This document shows, in pieces, positions 32,140-42,197 of a DNA stretch of 64,000 bases (position 1 is the first letter of the stretch; each line of letters starts with the position of its first letter). The position numbers were made by a program, and so were the translations under genes. The stretch spans positions 3,992,001 to 4,056,000 of the forward strand of contig NZ_CP051428.1 of NCBI RefSeq assembly GCF_012676905.1, given 5' to 3'. The stretch comes from Paenibacillus albicereus. Its GTDB lineage: Bacteria; Bacillota; Bacilli; Paenibacillales; Paenibacillaceae. Under the pieces are notes generated by a model. The model worked only from the letters and a program-made list of their open reading frames with translations. It was not told where the DNA came from and ran no database searches.

Positions 32140-32484
32140 TCAGCCTGGAAGGGCGTCCGCCACTTGCAGCGCCCGGTCCAGAAACTGCTCGATCTCCTCG
32201 CGGGACTTGCGGAGCTTGTTCACGAAGCGCACCAGCTCCTTGCTCTCGCGGAAGGCGACGAAGCTCGGGATGCCGAGGATGTTCAGCTCGGAGCACAGCT
32301 CCGGCAGGTCGTCCCGGTCGATTTCGATGAACGCGATGCGGCCGGCGTACTTCTGCTCAAGCTCCGGCATGAACGGATCGATGAAATGGCAGTCCGGACA
32401 CCAGGTCGTCTTGAACACGGCGACGGTGACGCCGCTCGCGGAGACGGTCTGGCGGAACTGGTCTTCGGTCGTCAGCTTCTGCAT
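32140..32484 (-). CDS. Thioredoxin-family protein (WCPDC)
   Basis: About 114 residues, one thioredoxin fold with active site TTWCPDCHF near 29-33 and the cis-Pro in LGIPSFVAF near 74. No signal peptide, so it is cytosolic. The CPDC dipeptide is unusual compared with CGPC of classical thioredoxin, suggesting a different redox potential or partner. ATG 32484 fits AAAGGAAG better than the ATG 6 nt upstream. It is the last gene of an operon, 27 nt after the stalk-domain lipoprotein gene. Confidence 0.88.
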   Translation of the reverse strand: MQKLTTEDQFRQTVSASGVTVAVFKTTWCPDCHFIDPFMPELEQKYAGRIAFIEIDRDDLPELCSELNILGIPSFVAFRESKELVRFVNKLRKSREEIEQFLDRALQVADALPG

Positions 32485-32511
32485 GGACATCTTCCTTTCG
32501 GGGATGCGGGA

Positions 32512-34083
32512 CTATCCGACTTCGCGGACAATCTCGACGACGTTGGAATAGCTTGTCTTCTTCATGCTCGCGCTTGCTCCGAGCAGCTTGGCGATGTCCT
32601 TGGCCGGGACGTAGAGCGTGCCGTCGATGACGGTCGGCGGGAAGCTGAGCTGCGTCTTGGCGGAACCGGCAAAGACGGTCTTGCTTCCTTTGGCGAGCCA
32701 GATCGTGCGGCCGCGGGCGTCATCGGCGAGCGCCCACTTCTTGCGGCCGCTGTCGTACGTCAGCGACGCGCCCATGCTGTCCGCGAGCGAGCGCAGCGGA
32801 ACGAGCGCTTGTCCGGAAGGCACCGAGATGTAGCTGTCGTAGCCGTAGGCGTAGAATTCGGCCGACTGGCGGCCCAGCCGCAGCTCCTGCTTGAGCAGCT
32901 TGTACGCGTCGGAGCCGCGGTCGAAATCGCGGAGGAAGCGGGAAGCCCCCGCCGTGCCCGACCAGCGGTCGGGGCTCCAGCTCGCCGATGCCGCCTGCGG
33001 CTTGTCCGCGACGACGGCTCCGTTGACGTTCCACAGCTCCGTCTGGATGCGCAGCGAGACCGACGACACCGGAATGTCCGCGGCCGCCTCCGCTCCGGGC
33101 GCCCAAGTCAGCGCCGCATCCAGGCTGCGGATGTCGAGGCCGGCGTCGAGCAGCAGCTTGACGTTCAGGGACGTGCCTTCGGTGAACAGCTCTCCGAGAT
33201 CCTCTTCGGAGCGGGCCTCCTCCATGGAATCGGAAGCATCCTGCAGCATGCCCGCGATCGCTTCCTGCCCTTCCTCCACGAACGCCGCCTTGTCCTCGTC
33301 GGTCAGCGGCTCGCCGTCATCATCGGTCGCTCCGGCCTCCGGATGGTCCTGCAGCACTTCGAACAGGCCGTCCAGCATCGCGGCCAGACCCGCCGAATCG
33401 GCGAGCAGCGCCTTGACGTAAGCATGCGCCCAATCGAACAGCTCCATTCCCTTCCACCCGGCGTCCACCTGCCATAGCGCCGTGCCGCCGCCGTAGACGC
33501 TTTGCGCGACCGGCTTCACTTCCAGCCGGCTTGCATTGGGCAGGTTGTGGATCCAGTAGGAGCCGGCGCGGTCGACCAGCTCGCGGGCGAGCGCGCCGGT
33601 CTGCTCCGGCGTCGCCTCGGAGCCGCTGACGACGTCCGTCAGCGAGGCGCCCGAGCCGAGATCAAGCAGGGACGCTTCGTCGAGCGCCAGCGAGATCGGC
33701 CGCTTCAGCCCGTCCAAGCGCAGCGTCGCGGACGACTCGTCCTGCTGCACGGAGAAGCCGATCTCCTTGCCGCCGACGAGCAGCGCGCCGCTCACGGAGC
33801 TGCGGGACTCGTTCTCCACCTTGGCGGTATCGATGCGCAGACGCAAGTCGCGCAGCAGCTCCAGCCGCTCGCGCTCGCGCTTGTCCAATCCCTCGAACGC
33901 TTCCGGCTCGAAGGCGACGGCCAGCGCGACCGTGCTGCGGCTTTCCTGCGTCTTGGCCTTCAGCGATTGGAAGATCGCCGCGTTCAGATCCAGTCCGGCG
34001 ATCGACTGGCAGCCGGCGGCCGTTACGGCCAGCAGGCAAAGCATAATCAAGCTCATGCGCAAGTTTCGGTTCAAAAGACCCAC
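32512..34083 (-). CDS. Lipoprotein with C-terminal copper amine oxidase-like stalk domain
   Basis: 523 residues. Lipobox TAAGC at residues 21-25; a long middle region (30-400) of no recognised family, acidic near 260-300; and a C-terminal stalk domain (about 405-520) with the typical YISVPSGQALVPLRSLADSMGA and DGTLYVPAKDIAKLLGA repeats. Such domains are non-catalytic and attach proteins to the cell surface in paenibacilli. Probably an extracellular structural or binding lipoprotein. Confidence 0.85.
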   Translation of the reverse strand: MGLLNRNLRMSLIMLCLLAVTAAGCQSIAGLDLNAAIFQSLKAKTQESRSTVALAVAFEPEAFEGLDKRERERLELLRDLRLRIDTAKVENESRSSVSGALLVGGKEIGFSVQQDESSATLRLDGLKRPISLALDEASLLDLGSGASLTDVVSGSEATPEQTGALARELVDRAGSYWIHNLPNASRLEVKPVAQSVYGGGTALWQVDAGWKGMELFDWAHAYVKALLADSAGLAAMLDGLFEVLQDHPEAGATDDDGEPLTDEDKAAFVEEGQEAIAGMLQDASDSMEEARSEEDLGELFTEGTSLNVKLLLDAGLDIRSLDAALTWAPGAEAAADIPVSSVSLRIQTELWNVNGAVVADKPQAASASWSPDRWSGTAGASRFLRDFDRGSDAYKLLKQELRLGRQSAEFYAYGYDSYISVPSGQALVPLRSLADSMGASLTYDSGRKKWALADDARGRTIWLAKGSKTVFAGSAKTQLSFPPTVIDGTLYVPAKDIAKLLGASASMKKTSYSNVVEIVREVG

Positions 34084-34158
34084 GATCCTCTCTCATCACA
34101 TCAAATTCCTGTCTATTCTACCATGGCAGGAAACCAATGGGAATGAGAGGGACTAGAT

Positions 34159-35853
34159 TCATAGGTCCGCCGAAACCTGCCCGTCGCGGCGGCCGAGCCG
34201 CCGCACGAGCGGCAGCAGCAGCTTGCGCAGCGGGCCGGGGAAGCTTTTGGCGTCGGCTTCGCGGATGACGCCGAGCGCGACCAGCAGGAACAGGTAGAAG
34301 AAGCCGCAGACGAGGCTCGTCGCGATCACTCCCGCGAGGAAGACGAGCTTGGCGTGCAGCGCCGTGCCGAGCATGCCGCGCACGGTCATGTCCGTGCCGA
34401 AGCCGGCCGCGGCCGTAATGATTACCGCCGCCAGATAAGGCGTCCAGCGCTTGCCGAGCACCCGCAGCTGCACCTTTTGCCGGATCGCCAGCAGGTTGAG
34501 CGAGGTGATGACCATGAAGCAGAGCATGGAGGCGATCACGAAGCCGTACCCTCCCAGCAGCGGGCCGAGCAGCAGGCTGCCGACGATCTTGACGGCATAG
34601 CCGATGAGCGTGCTTATCATCGCCGGACGCGGCGTGCCGAGTCCGAACAGGATCGAGTTGGACGTCATCATCGTGATCTGGAAGATCGTGCCGACCGTAA
34701 GGGCGGCGACCATGCCGCTCGCGGCCGGGTCGACGAACAGCAGGCCGTTGACGCTATGCGCGGCGACCGTGAGCAGCAGCGCCGCCGGGACGCCGGTGAA
34801 CACGACGATGCGCATGACGAGCGACGCCTGGCGCTGCACCTCGTCGAGCCGGCCCACGGAGTTGGCTGCGGACAGCACCGGCAGGATCGACTGGCTGAGC
34901 GCGATCGCGAGAATCGGCGGGATGCCGGCGATCGACTGCCCGTTGTAGATGAGGTAGTTCCGCACCTGCTCCGCAGCCGCCTCGCTGGCGAAGAAGCCGG
35001 AGGTCCAGCGAATGAAGAACGACGCGTCGACGAGATAGATGAACTGGACCGTCATCGCGGTCACGACGACCGGGATCGACATGGCGAACATTTCCTTGTA
35101 GATGGCCTTCAGGCGCATCGGCGGCGCGGCGCGGCGGCCCGTCGGGCCGACAGCGGCGGCCGCTTCCGCTCCGGCGGCCAGCTCCTCCTCCAGATCGGAG
35201 CGCTTCAGCTTGCGGGCATAATACAGCATGACGAGAAAAGCGCCGATGCTGCCGAATACGCTGCCGAACGTCGCCGCGGCGGATACCCAGGTGTCGCCCC
35301 AGCCGAGGTTGAAGACGACGACCGCGAGCGCGACGCCGAGCAGCACGCGCGCGATCTGCTCGACGATCTGCGAGATGCCGCCCGCGCTCATCAGCTGGCG
35401 GCCCTGGAAATAGCCGCGCATCATCGCGATGACAGGGAACAGGATGAGCGCAGGCGCGATGGCGCGCACCGATGCCGCCGCGTCCGGCGACTTGGCGATA
35501 TGCTCCGCATACCAGGGAGCGAGCGCCCACAGAGCCGCGGCGAGCACCACGCCGGTGACGACACCGAACAGAAGGCCGGCGCGATAGATGCGCTGCGCTT
35601 CGTCCGGCCGTCCGATCGCATACCGCTCCGATACCATCTTGCTGATGGCGCTCGGAATGCCGGCCGTCGCGATGACGAGCAGATAGAGGTAGACGTTGTT
35701 GGCGATGCCGAGGTAGCCCGAGCCCCCGCCGGTGAACAGGTAGTCCAGGGGCACTTTCTGGAACACGCCCAGCACGCGGGCGATCAGAGCCGCGGCAGCC
35801 AGGATGAGCGTGCCGCGAATGAGAGAATCCTTCTTGACCATGAGAGGGTCCAT
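34159..35853 (-). CDS. SpoVB/YtgP-type polysaccharide or lipid flippase (MOP superfamily)
   Basis: About 564 residues with 14 TM helices. The opening GTLILAAAALIARVLGVFQKVPL and the GGSGYLGIANNVYLYLLVIATAGIPSAISKM stretch match the bacillar SpoVB/YtgP family, thought to flip lipid-linked wall precursors. A Glu/Ala-rich loop near 220-245 is cytoplasmic. ATG 35853 is preferred, as AAAGGA precedes it at 6 nt. It is the first gene of the operon with the stalk-domain lipoprotein and thioredoxin. Confidence 0.88.
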   Translation of the reverse strand: MDPLMVKKDSLIRGTLILAAAALIARVLGVFQKVPLDYLFTGGGSGYLGIANNVYLYLLVIATAGIPSAISKMVSERYAIGRPDEAQRIYRAGLLFGVVTGVVLAAALWALAPWYAEHIAKSPDAAASVRAIAPALILFPVIAMMRGYFQGRQLMSAGGISQIVEQIARVLLGVALAVVVFNLGWGDTWVSAAATFGSVFGSIGAFLVMLYYARKLKRSDLEEELAAGAEAAAAVGPTGRRAAPPMRLKAIYKEMFAMSIPVVVTAMTVQFIYLVDASFFIRWTSGFFASEAAAEQVRNYLIYNGQSIAGIPPILAIALSQSILPVLSAANSVGRLDEVQRQASLVMRIVVFTGVPAALLLTVAAHSVNGLLFVDPAASGMVAALTVGTIFQITMMTSNSILFGLGTPRPAMISTLIGYAVKIVGSLLLGPLLGGYGFVIASMLCFMVITSLNLLAIRQKVQLRVLGKRWTPYLAAVIITAAAGFGTDMTVRGMLGTALHAKLVFLAGVIATSLVCGFFYLFLLVALGVIREADAKSFPGPLRKLLLPLVRRLGRRDGQVSADL

Positions 35854-35981
35854 CCTTCTTCCTTTGCCGATCTGGCGTCGATCGGATGATGACGAGTGCA
35901 TGAGGCCGTCTGGCCGGCTTCTGACAGTGTATCACAAAATGGCGGGCTTGCCCCAGGAGAGGCGCAGACCCGGCATAGACC

Positions 35982-36025
35982 CAAAAAAGCCGGACCCGGT
36001 CCGCCTTCAGGCGACCGGGTCCAGC
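35982..36025 (-). terminator. Terminator after the ThuA gene
   Basis: GGACCCGGTCGCC-TGAA-GGCGGACCGGGTCC, a 14-bp stem with one mismatch, is followed by GGC and six T on the minus strand. Confidence 0.88.
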
Positions 36026-36068
36026 TCGGATGCCTGCCGTTCTCGCTGGAGACGCGGCAGGATCGGAT

Positions 36069-36797
36069 TTAATTTTTGGCGCGGATCGGCTCGAGCGACG
36101 GCTCGCTGTGGCCGCGCACCGGAGTCGCGGCTCCGGACGGAGCGGCCCAGCGGACGGAGTTCGCGATGACCTTGAGCACGTTGGCGTCGTAGTACGTCGG
36201 ATGCGTCTCATGGCCCGGGCGGAAGTAGAAGATCTTGCCTTGGCCGCGATGGAACGTGCAGCCGCTGCGGAACACGTTGCCGCCCTCGAACCAGCTGACG
36301 AACACGAGCTCGTCCGGCGCGGGAATGTCGAAGTGCTCGCCGTACATCTCTTCCTGCTCCAGCACGAACTGCTCCGGCAGGCCGGAGGCGATCGGATGCG
36401 CCGGGTTCACGACCCAGATGCGCTCGCGCTCGCCGGCTTCGCGCCACTTGAGGTCGCAGCCGGTGCCCATCAGCTTCTTGAAAATCTTGGAGAAGTGGCC
36501 GGAGTGGAGCACGATCAGCCCCATGCCCTCCATGACGCGCTTGTGGACGCGCTCGACGATCGCGTCGTCGACGCGGTCATGCGCCATATGGCCCCACCAG
36601 ACGAGCACGTCGGTGTCGGCCAGCACGCTCTCGCTGAGGCCGTGTTCCTCCTCCTGGAGCGTCGCGGTGCGGATCTGCAGCTCGGCGTCCGCCAGCCCCT
36701 TGGCCAGGGCGTTGTGGATGCCGTCCGGATAGACCTTGCGCACCTCTTCGTGTTCTTGCTCGTGAACGAATTCGTTCCAGATCGTAAGCTTAATCAT
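36069..36797 (-). CDS. ThuA-domain protein (trehalose-utilisation family)
   Basis: 242 residues of the ThuA family, a class-I-glutamine-amidotransferase-like fold. Conserved features are [11 protein letters not shown] at the N-terminus, [11 protein letters not shown] near 65, [13 protein letters not shown] near 95, and [13 protein letters not shown] near 205. Family members take part in sugar metabolism in Rhizobiales; the reaction is unsettled. It follows DUF456 and a HAD phosphatase gene on one strand and ends at a terminator. Confidence 0.88.
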   Translation of the reverse strand: MIKLTIWNEFVHEQEHEEVRKVYPDGIHNALAKGLADAELQIRTATLQEEEHGLSESVLADTDVLVWWGHMAHDRVDDAIVERVHKRVMEGMGLIVLHSGHFSKIFKKLMGTGCDLKWREAGERERIWVVNPAHPIASGLPEQFVLEQEEMYGEHFDIPAPDELVFVSWFEGGNVFRSGCTFHRGQGKIFYFRPGHETHPTYYDANVLKVIANSVRWAAPSGAATPVRGHSEPSLEPIRAKN

Positions 36798-36828
36798 GGG
36801 TAGGAATCTCCTATCGGATGGAATTGAA

Positions 36829-37323
36829 TTAGACCAGCAGCCAGACGATGAACAAGACGATCATAGCGAGCTGCAGCACGATCTTGACCAGCGTGCTCGA
36901 CAGCAGGCCGACGACCGCGCCGAAGCCGACCTTGAGCGACTTGTCGAAGCTCGAGCCGGCGATCAGCTCGCCGATGACCGCGCCGGCCAGCGGGCCGATC
37001 AGCAGGCCGAAGCCGGGAATGACGAACGGTCCGACGAGGATGCCGATCGTACTGCCGATGACGGAGGCGCGGGAGCCTCCGAATTTTTTGACGCCCCAGG
37101 CGTTCACCGCATAATCCGCCAGGAACAGCGCGGCGACGATGATCGTCTGCAGCGTCCAGAACACCCAGCCGAACGGCTCGAAGCTGATGAAGAAGCCGTA
37201 GACGAAAAAGGCCGCGTAGATGGCCAGCGCGCCCGGCAGGATCGGATAGACCGCTCCCGCCATGCCGACGGCGAACAGGGCGATGACGAGCACCCAGCCG
37301 ATGATGTCGAGCGTCATCGTCAT
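36829..37323 (-). CDS. DUF456 membrane protein
   Basis: 164 residues, four or five TM helices with the DUF456 pattern: [17 protein letters not shown], a [24 protein letters not shown] loop, then two Gly-rich helices ([23 protein letters not shown]). The ATG at 37323 overlaps the stop of the HAD gene by 4 nt (ATGA), indicating coupling; ATG 37317 is an alternative. Function is unknown for the family. Confidence 0.85.
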   Translation of the reverse strand: MTMTLDIIGWVLVIALFAVGMAGAVYPILPGALAIYAAFFVYGFFISFEPFGWVFWTLQTIIVAALFLADYAVNAWGVKKFGGSRASVIGSTIGILVGPFVIPGFGLLIGPLAGAVIGELIAGSSFDKSLKVGFGAVVGLLSSTLVKIVLQLAMIVLFIVWLLV

Positions 37324-38072
37324 CCCCGCCCTTTCAGCACGAATTCGCGGATCGCGTGCGCGACGCCGTGCTCGTTGTTGCCGAGCGTGACGGCATCGGC
37401 CGCTTCCTTGACCTCGGCCTGGGCGTTGCCCATCGCGATGCCGAGGCCGCATTCGCGGATGGCCGCGATGTCGTTGAGGCTGTCGCCGATCGCGACCGCC
37501 TCCTCCATCGCGATGCCGAGCAGGCCGCACAGCTCGCGCAGCGCCGACGCCTTGTTCACCCCGAGCGGGTTGAGCTCGAGGTTCCAGGGCGAGGAGTTGG
37601 TGATCTCCAGCGAGCCCCAGCCTTCGATCTCCTGACGGATCGCCTCGCGGATCGCGTCATTCTCCGTATGATACCCGAACTTCAGCCAATGCAGACGGTC
37701 GAAGCCGTCCGCGGGCTCGATCCACTTCTCCTTGTTGAACACGCCTTCGACGGCGTAGCCCCAGAACCACGGCTCGGCGTGGCGGACGGCCAGCTCGTGC
37801 AGGCGGCGAATCTCCTGCGCTCCCATGAGCGTCCGGCGATGAAGCACATGCGGCCTGCTCCAGATCTCGCTGCCGTTGACGGTGATGAGCGGCGTCTCGA
37901 GGCCGAGCTGCTCGGCGAATGGAATCGCTCCCTGGAAGCCCCTTCCGGTCGAAAAGCAAACCGTGATTCCCGCTTCCATGGCGCGTCCGATCCACTCCGC
38001 GTTCTCCTCGCTGATCGTCTGCGCGTCCGTCAGCGTCGTACCGTCCATATCCAGGGCAAGCAGCTTGTACAT
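37320..38072 (-). CDS. Cof-type HAD-IIB hydrolase
   Basis: 250 residues: HAD motif I LALDMDGTTLTD at 5-16 with both catalytic Asp, motif II (TVNGSE), the C2-cap, motif III Lys (NPLGVNKASALREL), and motif IV AIGDSLNDIAAI. These enzymes dephosphorylate sugar phosphates or FMN-type substrates. The ATG at 38072 follows GGGAGG. First gene of an operon with DUF456 and ThuA. Confidence 0.92.
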   Translation of the reverse strand: MYKLLALDMDGTTLTDAQTISEENAEWIGRAMEAGITVCFSTGRGFQGAIPFAEQLGLETPLITVNGSEIWSRPHVLHRRTLMGAQEIRRLHELAVRHAEPWFWGYAVEGVFNKEKWIEPADGFDRLHWLKFGYHTENDAIREAIRQEIEGWGSLEITNSSPWNLELNPLGVNKASALRELCGLLGIAMEEAVAIGDSLNDIAAIRECGLGIAMGNAQAEVKEAADAVTLGNNEHGVAHAIREFVLKGRG

Positions 38073-38147
38073 GAGCGAAGTTCCTCCCTGCCAGATGGTT
38101 TCCCCTGCCATTCTATCACAGCGGGCGGGCAAACGCTCGGCGAGGGG

Positions 38148-38185
38148 TCAAACGTTTGAACATGCCGGCTCTTTCATTATAGGGC
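38148..38185 (-). promoter_or_regulatory. -10 element and perfect palindrome upstream of the HAD hydrolase
   Basis: On the minus strand a TATAAT near 38180 is followed 15-20 nt later by the 12-bp perfect palindrome TCAAACGTTTGA (38148-38159). The palindrome would lie at or just after the transcription start, a usual operator position. The -35 is poor and no regulator gene is adjacent. Confidence 0.4.
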
Positions 38186-38267
38186 GTAAGGCCCGCTCAA
38201 TCTCCATCCGATCTTGGCGAATCCTCGTTCGATTTTGGCCTTTCCCCCTGGCCGCCTGCTCCGAGCG

Positions 38268-39329
38268 CTACCATAGATCCAGCGCGCGGCGAAGCATCGG
38301 GCTGCCGCCGCTTCTTCCGGCCAGCAGTCGAGCGGCCAGCAGCAGCGTGAGCAGATGCGGCTTGGCCGCCAGCGAGCGCCGGCAATAGCCGAGCGACCTT
38401 CTCCGGTCGCGGCGGGCCAGATAGGCGAGCGTGTAGTACTTGCCCGCGATGCCGTAGTCGATGCCCGCCAGCAGCCGTCGGCGCGTCCGCTCCGTGACGG
38501 CATCCGACTGCTCGACCTGGCGGCGCACTTGCCGGCGGACGGCGACCGAGCGCTCGCCGAGCTCCTCGAAGCGGCGCTGCAGCTTCTCGTCGGCTCCGAT
38601 CTGATCGGGATCCAGGCCGCGGCGGTCGCAGAAGAAATACAGGCTGTCTTCCGACTCGTAATAGACGGAGTGCGGCTCGGGCTGAAGCGCGATGCGGCAG
38701 CGGTCGAAGAAGCGCATGAGGAAGGTCGTATCCTCGCCCAGATGATGCTCCTCCCCGATCAGGCCGACCTGGTCCAGCAGCTCTCGGCGCAGCACCATCG
38801 TATTCAGCTGGAAGAAATTGCGCGGCATCGTCAGGAACTGCTCGAACAGCCCTTTTTCGAATACGATCGTCTCTCCGTCCCGGCCGAACTTCTCTCCCAT
38901 CTCCCGCAGCAGCCGGCGCTCGACCTCGCCCTCGAACGGGTTCGTCTCGACGACGCCGTGCCGCTCGATCCAGAGGGCGAACGAGACGTCCGCTCCTGTC
39001 CGCCGGATCGCAGCCAGGCTTGCTTCCAGATGCCGGGGCAGCCAGCGGTCGTCGGAATCGAGGAAGGCGAGAAAGCTCCCCCGCGCCTCCAGCATGCCGG
39101 CGTTGCGCGCGCCGCCCGGTCCCTTGCTCCGCTCGCTTCGGATGTACCGGATGCGGCGGTCCAGGCTGGACATCGCCTCGACGACTTCCCGGGTACGGTC
39201 TGTGCTGCGGTCGTCCGCGACGATCAGCTCCCAGTCCTGGAAGCTCTGCTCTCGAATCGACTCGATTGCCCGGGAAATGACATGGGCGCGGTTGTAGGCG
39301 GGCATGACGATGCTGACGGTAGGCGGCAT
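38268..39329 (-). CDS. Family 2 glycosyltransferase
   Basis: About 353 residues. GT-A fold at the N-terminus: VSIVMPAYNRAHVI (3-16), DDRSTDRT near 40, FLDSDDRWLP (DxD) near 88, and the acceptor-site ED in LGEDTTFLMRF near 205. The C-terminal 130 residues are Arg-rich and helical. It has no TM anchor. It stands alone; no polysaccharide cluster surrounds it. The ATG at 39329 has GGGGAG upstream. Confidence 0.9.
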   Translation of the reverse strand: MPPTVSIVMPAYNRAHVISRAIESIREQSFQDWELIVADDRSTDRTREVVEAMSSLDRRIRYIRSERSKGPGGARNAGMLEARGSFLAFLDSDDRWLPRHLEASLAAIRRTGADVSFALWIERHGVVETNPFEGEVERRLLREMGEKFGRDGETIVFEKGLFEQFLTMPRNFFQLNTMVLRRELLDQVGLIGEEHHLGEDTTFLMRFFDRCRIALQPEPHSVYYESEDSLYFFCDRRGLDPDQIGADEKLQRRFEELGERSVAVRRQVRRQVEQSDAVTERTRRRLLAGIDYGIAGKYYTLAYLARRDRRRSLGYCRRSLAAKPHLLTLLLAARLLAGRSGGSPMLRRALDLW

Positions 39330-39400
39330 GGGCTCTCCCCTATCCTTCATTTTTTGGAGAGAATTTCGCGGTTTTAAGCAGGTTTCCTTCTTTTGGCGGC

Positions 39401-39449
39401 AAAAGAAAACCGAACGCCAAGCTCTCGCAAGGAGGAGCTTGGCGTTCGG
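39401..39449 (-). terminator. Terminator of the metal ABC operon
   Basis: A perfect 15-bp stem CCGAACGCCAAGCTC / GAGCTTGGCGTTCGG with a 10-nt loop is followed by TTTTCTTTT on the minus strand. Confidence 0.92.
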
Positions 39450-39482
39450 TGAAAGGGCGGGAACCCTAGTGGCAGGAAACCG

Positions 39483-40364
39483 TCAGGCCGCGCGGCTCAG
39501 CCGCGAGCGCCGCAGCTTGGCGGACAGCAGGCCGTGCTTCGGCGACAGCAGGAACGACGCGGCGAACAGCGCGCCCGCTGCGACGATGATGCAGCCGGCG
39601 ATGGAGGCATCAAGACGCACCGCGAGCGCATAGCCGAGCACCGTGGAGGCGATGCCGATCAGCGCGCTCAGGCCGATCATGACGCCGAGCCGGTCGGTCA
39701 GCAGGTAGGCCGCCGAAGGCGGGATGACGAGCAGGCCGACGACGAGGATCGCGCCGACGCTTTCGAACGAGCTGACCGTGGCGACGGAGACGAGGCCCAT
39801 CAGCACGTAATGGAACAGCGCCGCCGGAATACCGATCGCCGCCGCCAGCATCGGGTCGAAGGCGCACAGCTTGAACTGCTTGTAGAACAGGCCGATGACA
39901 GCCAGCACGAGCAGCAGCGTCCCTCCAAGCAGCCACACCGAGCGCGGGCCGAGATCCACCCCGCCGATCTGCAGCGTGTTCCAGGCGGAATAAGCGATCT
40001 CGCCGTACAGCACGCAATCGAGGTCAAGGTCGACCTGGCGGGCGTTGAGGCTGACGAGCACGACGCCGATCGCGAACAGCGCCGTGAACACGACGCCGAT
40101 GGAAGCGTCGCTCTGAATGCCGCGCTGGTTGAACCATTGGATCAGGAACACGCACAGCAGGCCCATGATCGCCGCCGCGACGAGCATCAGGATCGAGCCG
40201 CGCGAGCCGCTGACCATATAGGCGATGACGATGCCGGGCAGCACCGAGTGGCTGATGGCATCGCCGATCAAGGCCATCCGGCGCAGGATGAGGAAGCAGC
40301 CGAGGATGGCGCAGCTGACGGCGGCGAGCGAGCCGGTCAGCAGAATCCAGAAGTCCATGCTCAT
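39483..40364 (-). CDS. Metal ABC transporter permease (MntD-like)
   Basis: 293 residues, a nine-helix ABC-3 family permease (MALIGDAISHSVLPGIVIAYM near 31-50 is the signature segment). It pairs with the preceding permease as a heterodimer, as MntC/MntD do in B. subtilis. It begins 1 nt after the upstream stop. Confidence 0.9.
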   Translation of the reverse strand: MSMDFWILLTGSLAAVSCAILGCFLILRRMALIGDAISHSVLPGIVIAYMVSGSRGSILMLVAAAIMGLLCVFLIQWFNQRGIQSDASIGVVFTALFAIGVVLVSLNARQVDLDLDCVLYGEIAYSAWNTLQIGGVDLGPRSVWLLGGTLLLVLAVIGLFYKQFKLCAFDPMLAAAIGIPAALFHYVLMGLVSVATVSSFESVGAILVVGLLVIPPSAAYLLTDRLGVMIGLSALIGIASTVLGYALAVRLDASIAGCIIVAAGALFAASFLLSPKHGLLSAKLRRSRLSRAA

Positions 40365-40365
40365 G

Positions 40366-41325
40366 TCAGCCGGCCTCCTTTGCCGATGAGGTTGAAGCTC
40401 CAGACGCGGTTGCCGCTCGCGGCAGCTGCAGCTCGAGGCGTGCGCGGCGGCGCGTGAGGCGGGCCGTCAACAGCCCGCGCTTCGTGCCGAACACGACCGA
40501 GAAGAGGAACAGCGCGGCAGCGGCCAGCACGCTCACCGGTCCTGTAGGCAGCTGGCTCACCTGGGAGCTGATCCACGCGCCGAGCAGTCCGCTCACCATG
40601 CCGAACAGGCCGGAGAGCGCGAGCATGCGGCCCAGACGCTCCGTCCAGAACCGGGCCGAGACCGCCGGCGTGATGAGCAGCGCGGCGACCAGCACGACGC
40701 CGACCGCCTGGATGCCCGCCACCACCGCCGTGACGAACAGCGCCTGCAGGATGAAGTCGAGCACGGACACTGGGAAGCCCGCTCCCTTGGCGAAGGCCGG
40801 ATCGAACGACAGCAGCTTGAACTCCTTGAACAGCAGCGTGCACGCCGCGGCCAGCAAGAGGCTGACGCCGGCCATGAGCTGCACGTCCGAGCCGATCATC
40901 GAAGCCGCCTGCCCGAACAGGAACTTGTCGAGGCCGCTTTGGCTGCCGTCGCCGCTATGCTGGATCATCGTGAGTAGCACGATGCCGAAGCCGAAAAACG
41001 AGGACAGCACGATGCCCATCGCCGCGTCCGGCTTGATTCGCGAGCGGGCCGTGACGACCCGGATCGCGAGCGTGCCGACGATGCCGGCGGCGACGGCGCC
41101 GAGCATGAACAGCGGCAGCGACTTGGTCCCGCTGAGCAGGAAGGCGACGCAAATGCCGGGCAGCGCGGTATGCGCGATCGTATCGCCCATGAGGCTCTGG
41201 CGGCGCAGGTAGGCGAAGCAGCCGATCATGCCGCTGCTCAGGCCGAGCAGCATGCAGCCGAGCGCGATCCAGCGCAGATTCGGATCGCTCGCGAGGGCGG
41301 AGATGGAATCCCAGAGGCTGTTCAT
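40366..41325 (-). CDS. Metal ABC transporter permease (MntC-like)
   Basis: 319 residues, ABC-3 permease with [19 protein letters not shown] near 48-66 and about nine TM helices. The C-terminal 35 residues are a basic, Ala/Ser-rich cytoplasmic tail longer than that of its paralogue. Overlaps the ATPase gene by 4 nt. Confidence 0.9.
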   Translation of the reverse strand: MNSLWDSISALASDPNLRWIALGCMLLGLSSGMIGCFAYLRRQSLMGDTIAHTALPGICVAFLLSGTKSLPLFMLGAVAAGIVGTLAIRVVTARSRIKPDAAMGIVLSSFFGFGIVLLTMIQHSGDGSQSGLDKFLFGQAASMIGSDVQLMAGVSLLLAAACTLLFKEFKLLSFDPAFAKGAGFPVSVLDFILQALFVTAVVAGIQAVGVVLVAALLITPAVSARFWTERLGRMLALSGLFGMVSGLLGAWISSQVSQLPTGPVSVLAAAALFLFSVVFGTKRGLLTARLTRRRARLELQLPRAATASGASTSSAKEAG

Positions 41326-42197
41326 GCCTCCGCCCCCTTCGAGGCTGCGGCTGCGGTCCCTGCCGCTTCGGCCGAGACCGCCGGCGCAGTGGCGACCGCA
41401 GATTCAGCCGTGGCGCGGGATGGCGATGCCGCTGCGGCGGCGAACGCCATCCGGCCGCCATACGTCCGCTGCAGGTTCGCCTCCGTGAACGTCTCGGCCG
41501 TCGGACCGAACGCCTGCAGCGACACGTTGAGCAGCAGCACGCTGTCGAAGTATTCCGGCACGGTCGCCAGGTCGTGATGCACGACGATGACCGTCTTGCC
41601 TTCCGAGCGGAGACGCCGCAGCAGGTCGACGATCGCCTTTTCGGTAGCGGCGTCGACGCCGGCGAACGGCTCATCCATAAAATACAGGTCCGCGTCCTGG
41701 GCCAGCGCCCGGGCGAGGAACACCCGCTGCTGCTGGCCGCCCGACAATTGGCTGATCTGCCGGTCGGCGAACGCCTCCATGCCGACTCCTTTCAGGCAGT
41801 CCATGGCGATCGCCTTTTCCTTGCGCCCCGGGCGGCGGAACCAGCCGAGGCGGCCGTAGCGGCCCATCATGACGACATCGAGCGCATGCGTCGGGAAGTC
41901 CCAGTCGACCGACTCCCGCTGCGGCACGTATCCGATGCGTCCCCGCACCTCGGCGACCGGCCGGCCGAACGCCCGCACGCTGCCGCCGAGCGAAGGCGTG
42001 AGGCCGAGAATCGTCTTGATGAGCGTCGACTTGCCGGCTCCGTTCGGTCCGACGATCGCGATCAGCTCTCCCTGCGGCGCCTGAAAGGTCACCTCCCGCA
42101 GCACGGCCTGGCTGCGGTACGCGGAGCTCAGCCCGCTCACCTCCAGCACCGGCTGCGAAGCCTCGGCCGCCCGTGCGTCTTGTTCGCTTTTACTCAT
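41322..42197 (-). CDS. Metal ABC transporter ATP-binding protein (MntB-like)
   Basis: 291 residues: Walker [10 protein letters not shown] near 54, signature LSGGQQQR near 150, Walker B LYFMDEP near 170, H-loop VHHDL. The last 40 residues are an Ala/Thr/Ser-rich low-complexity tail without domain homology. Overlaps both neighbours by 4 nt, so the operon is tightly coupled. Confidence 0.93.
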   Translation of the reverse strand: MSKSEQDARAAEASQPVLEVSGLSSAYRSQAVLREVTFQAPQGELIAIVGPNGAGKSTLIKTILGLTPSLGGSVRAFGRPVAEVRGRIGYVPQRESVDWDFPTHALDVVMMGRYGRLGWFRRPGRKEKAIAMDCLKGVGMEAFADRQISQLSGGQQQRVFLARALAQDADLYFMDEPFAGVDAATEKAIVDLLRRLRSEGKTVIVVHHDLATVPEYFDSVLLLNVSLQAFGPTAETFTEANLQRTYGGRMAFAAAAASPSRATAESAVATAPAVSAEAAGTAAAASKGAEA

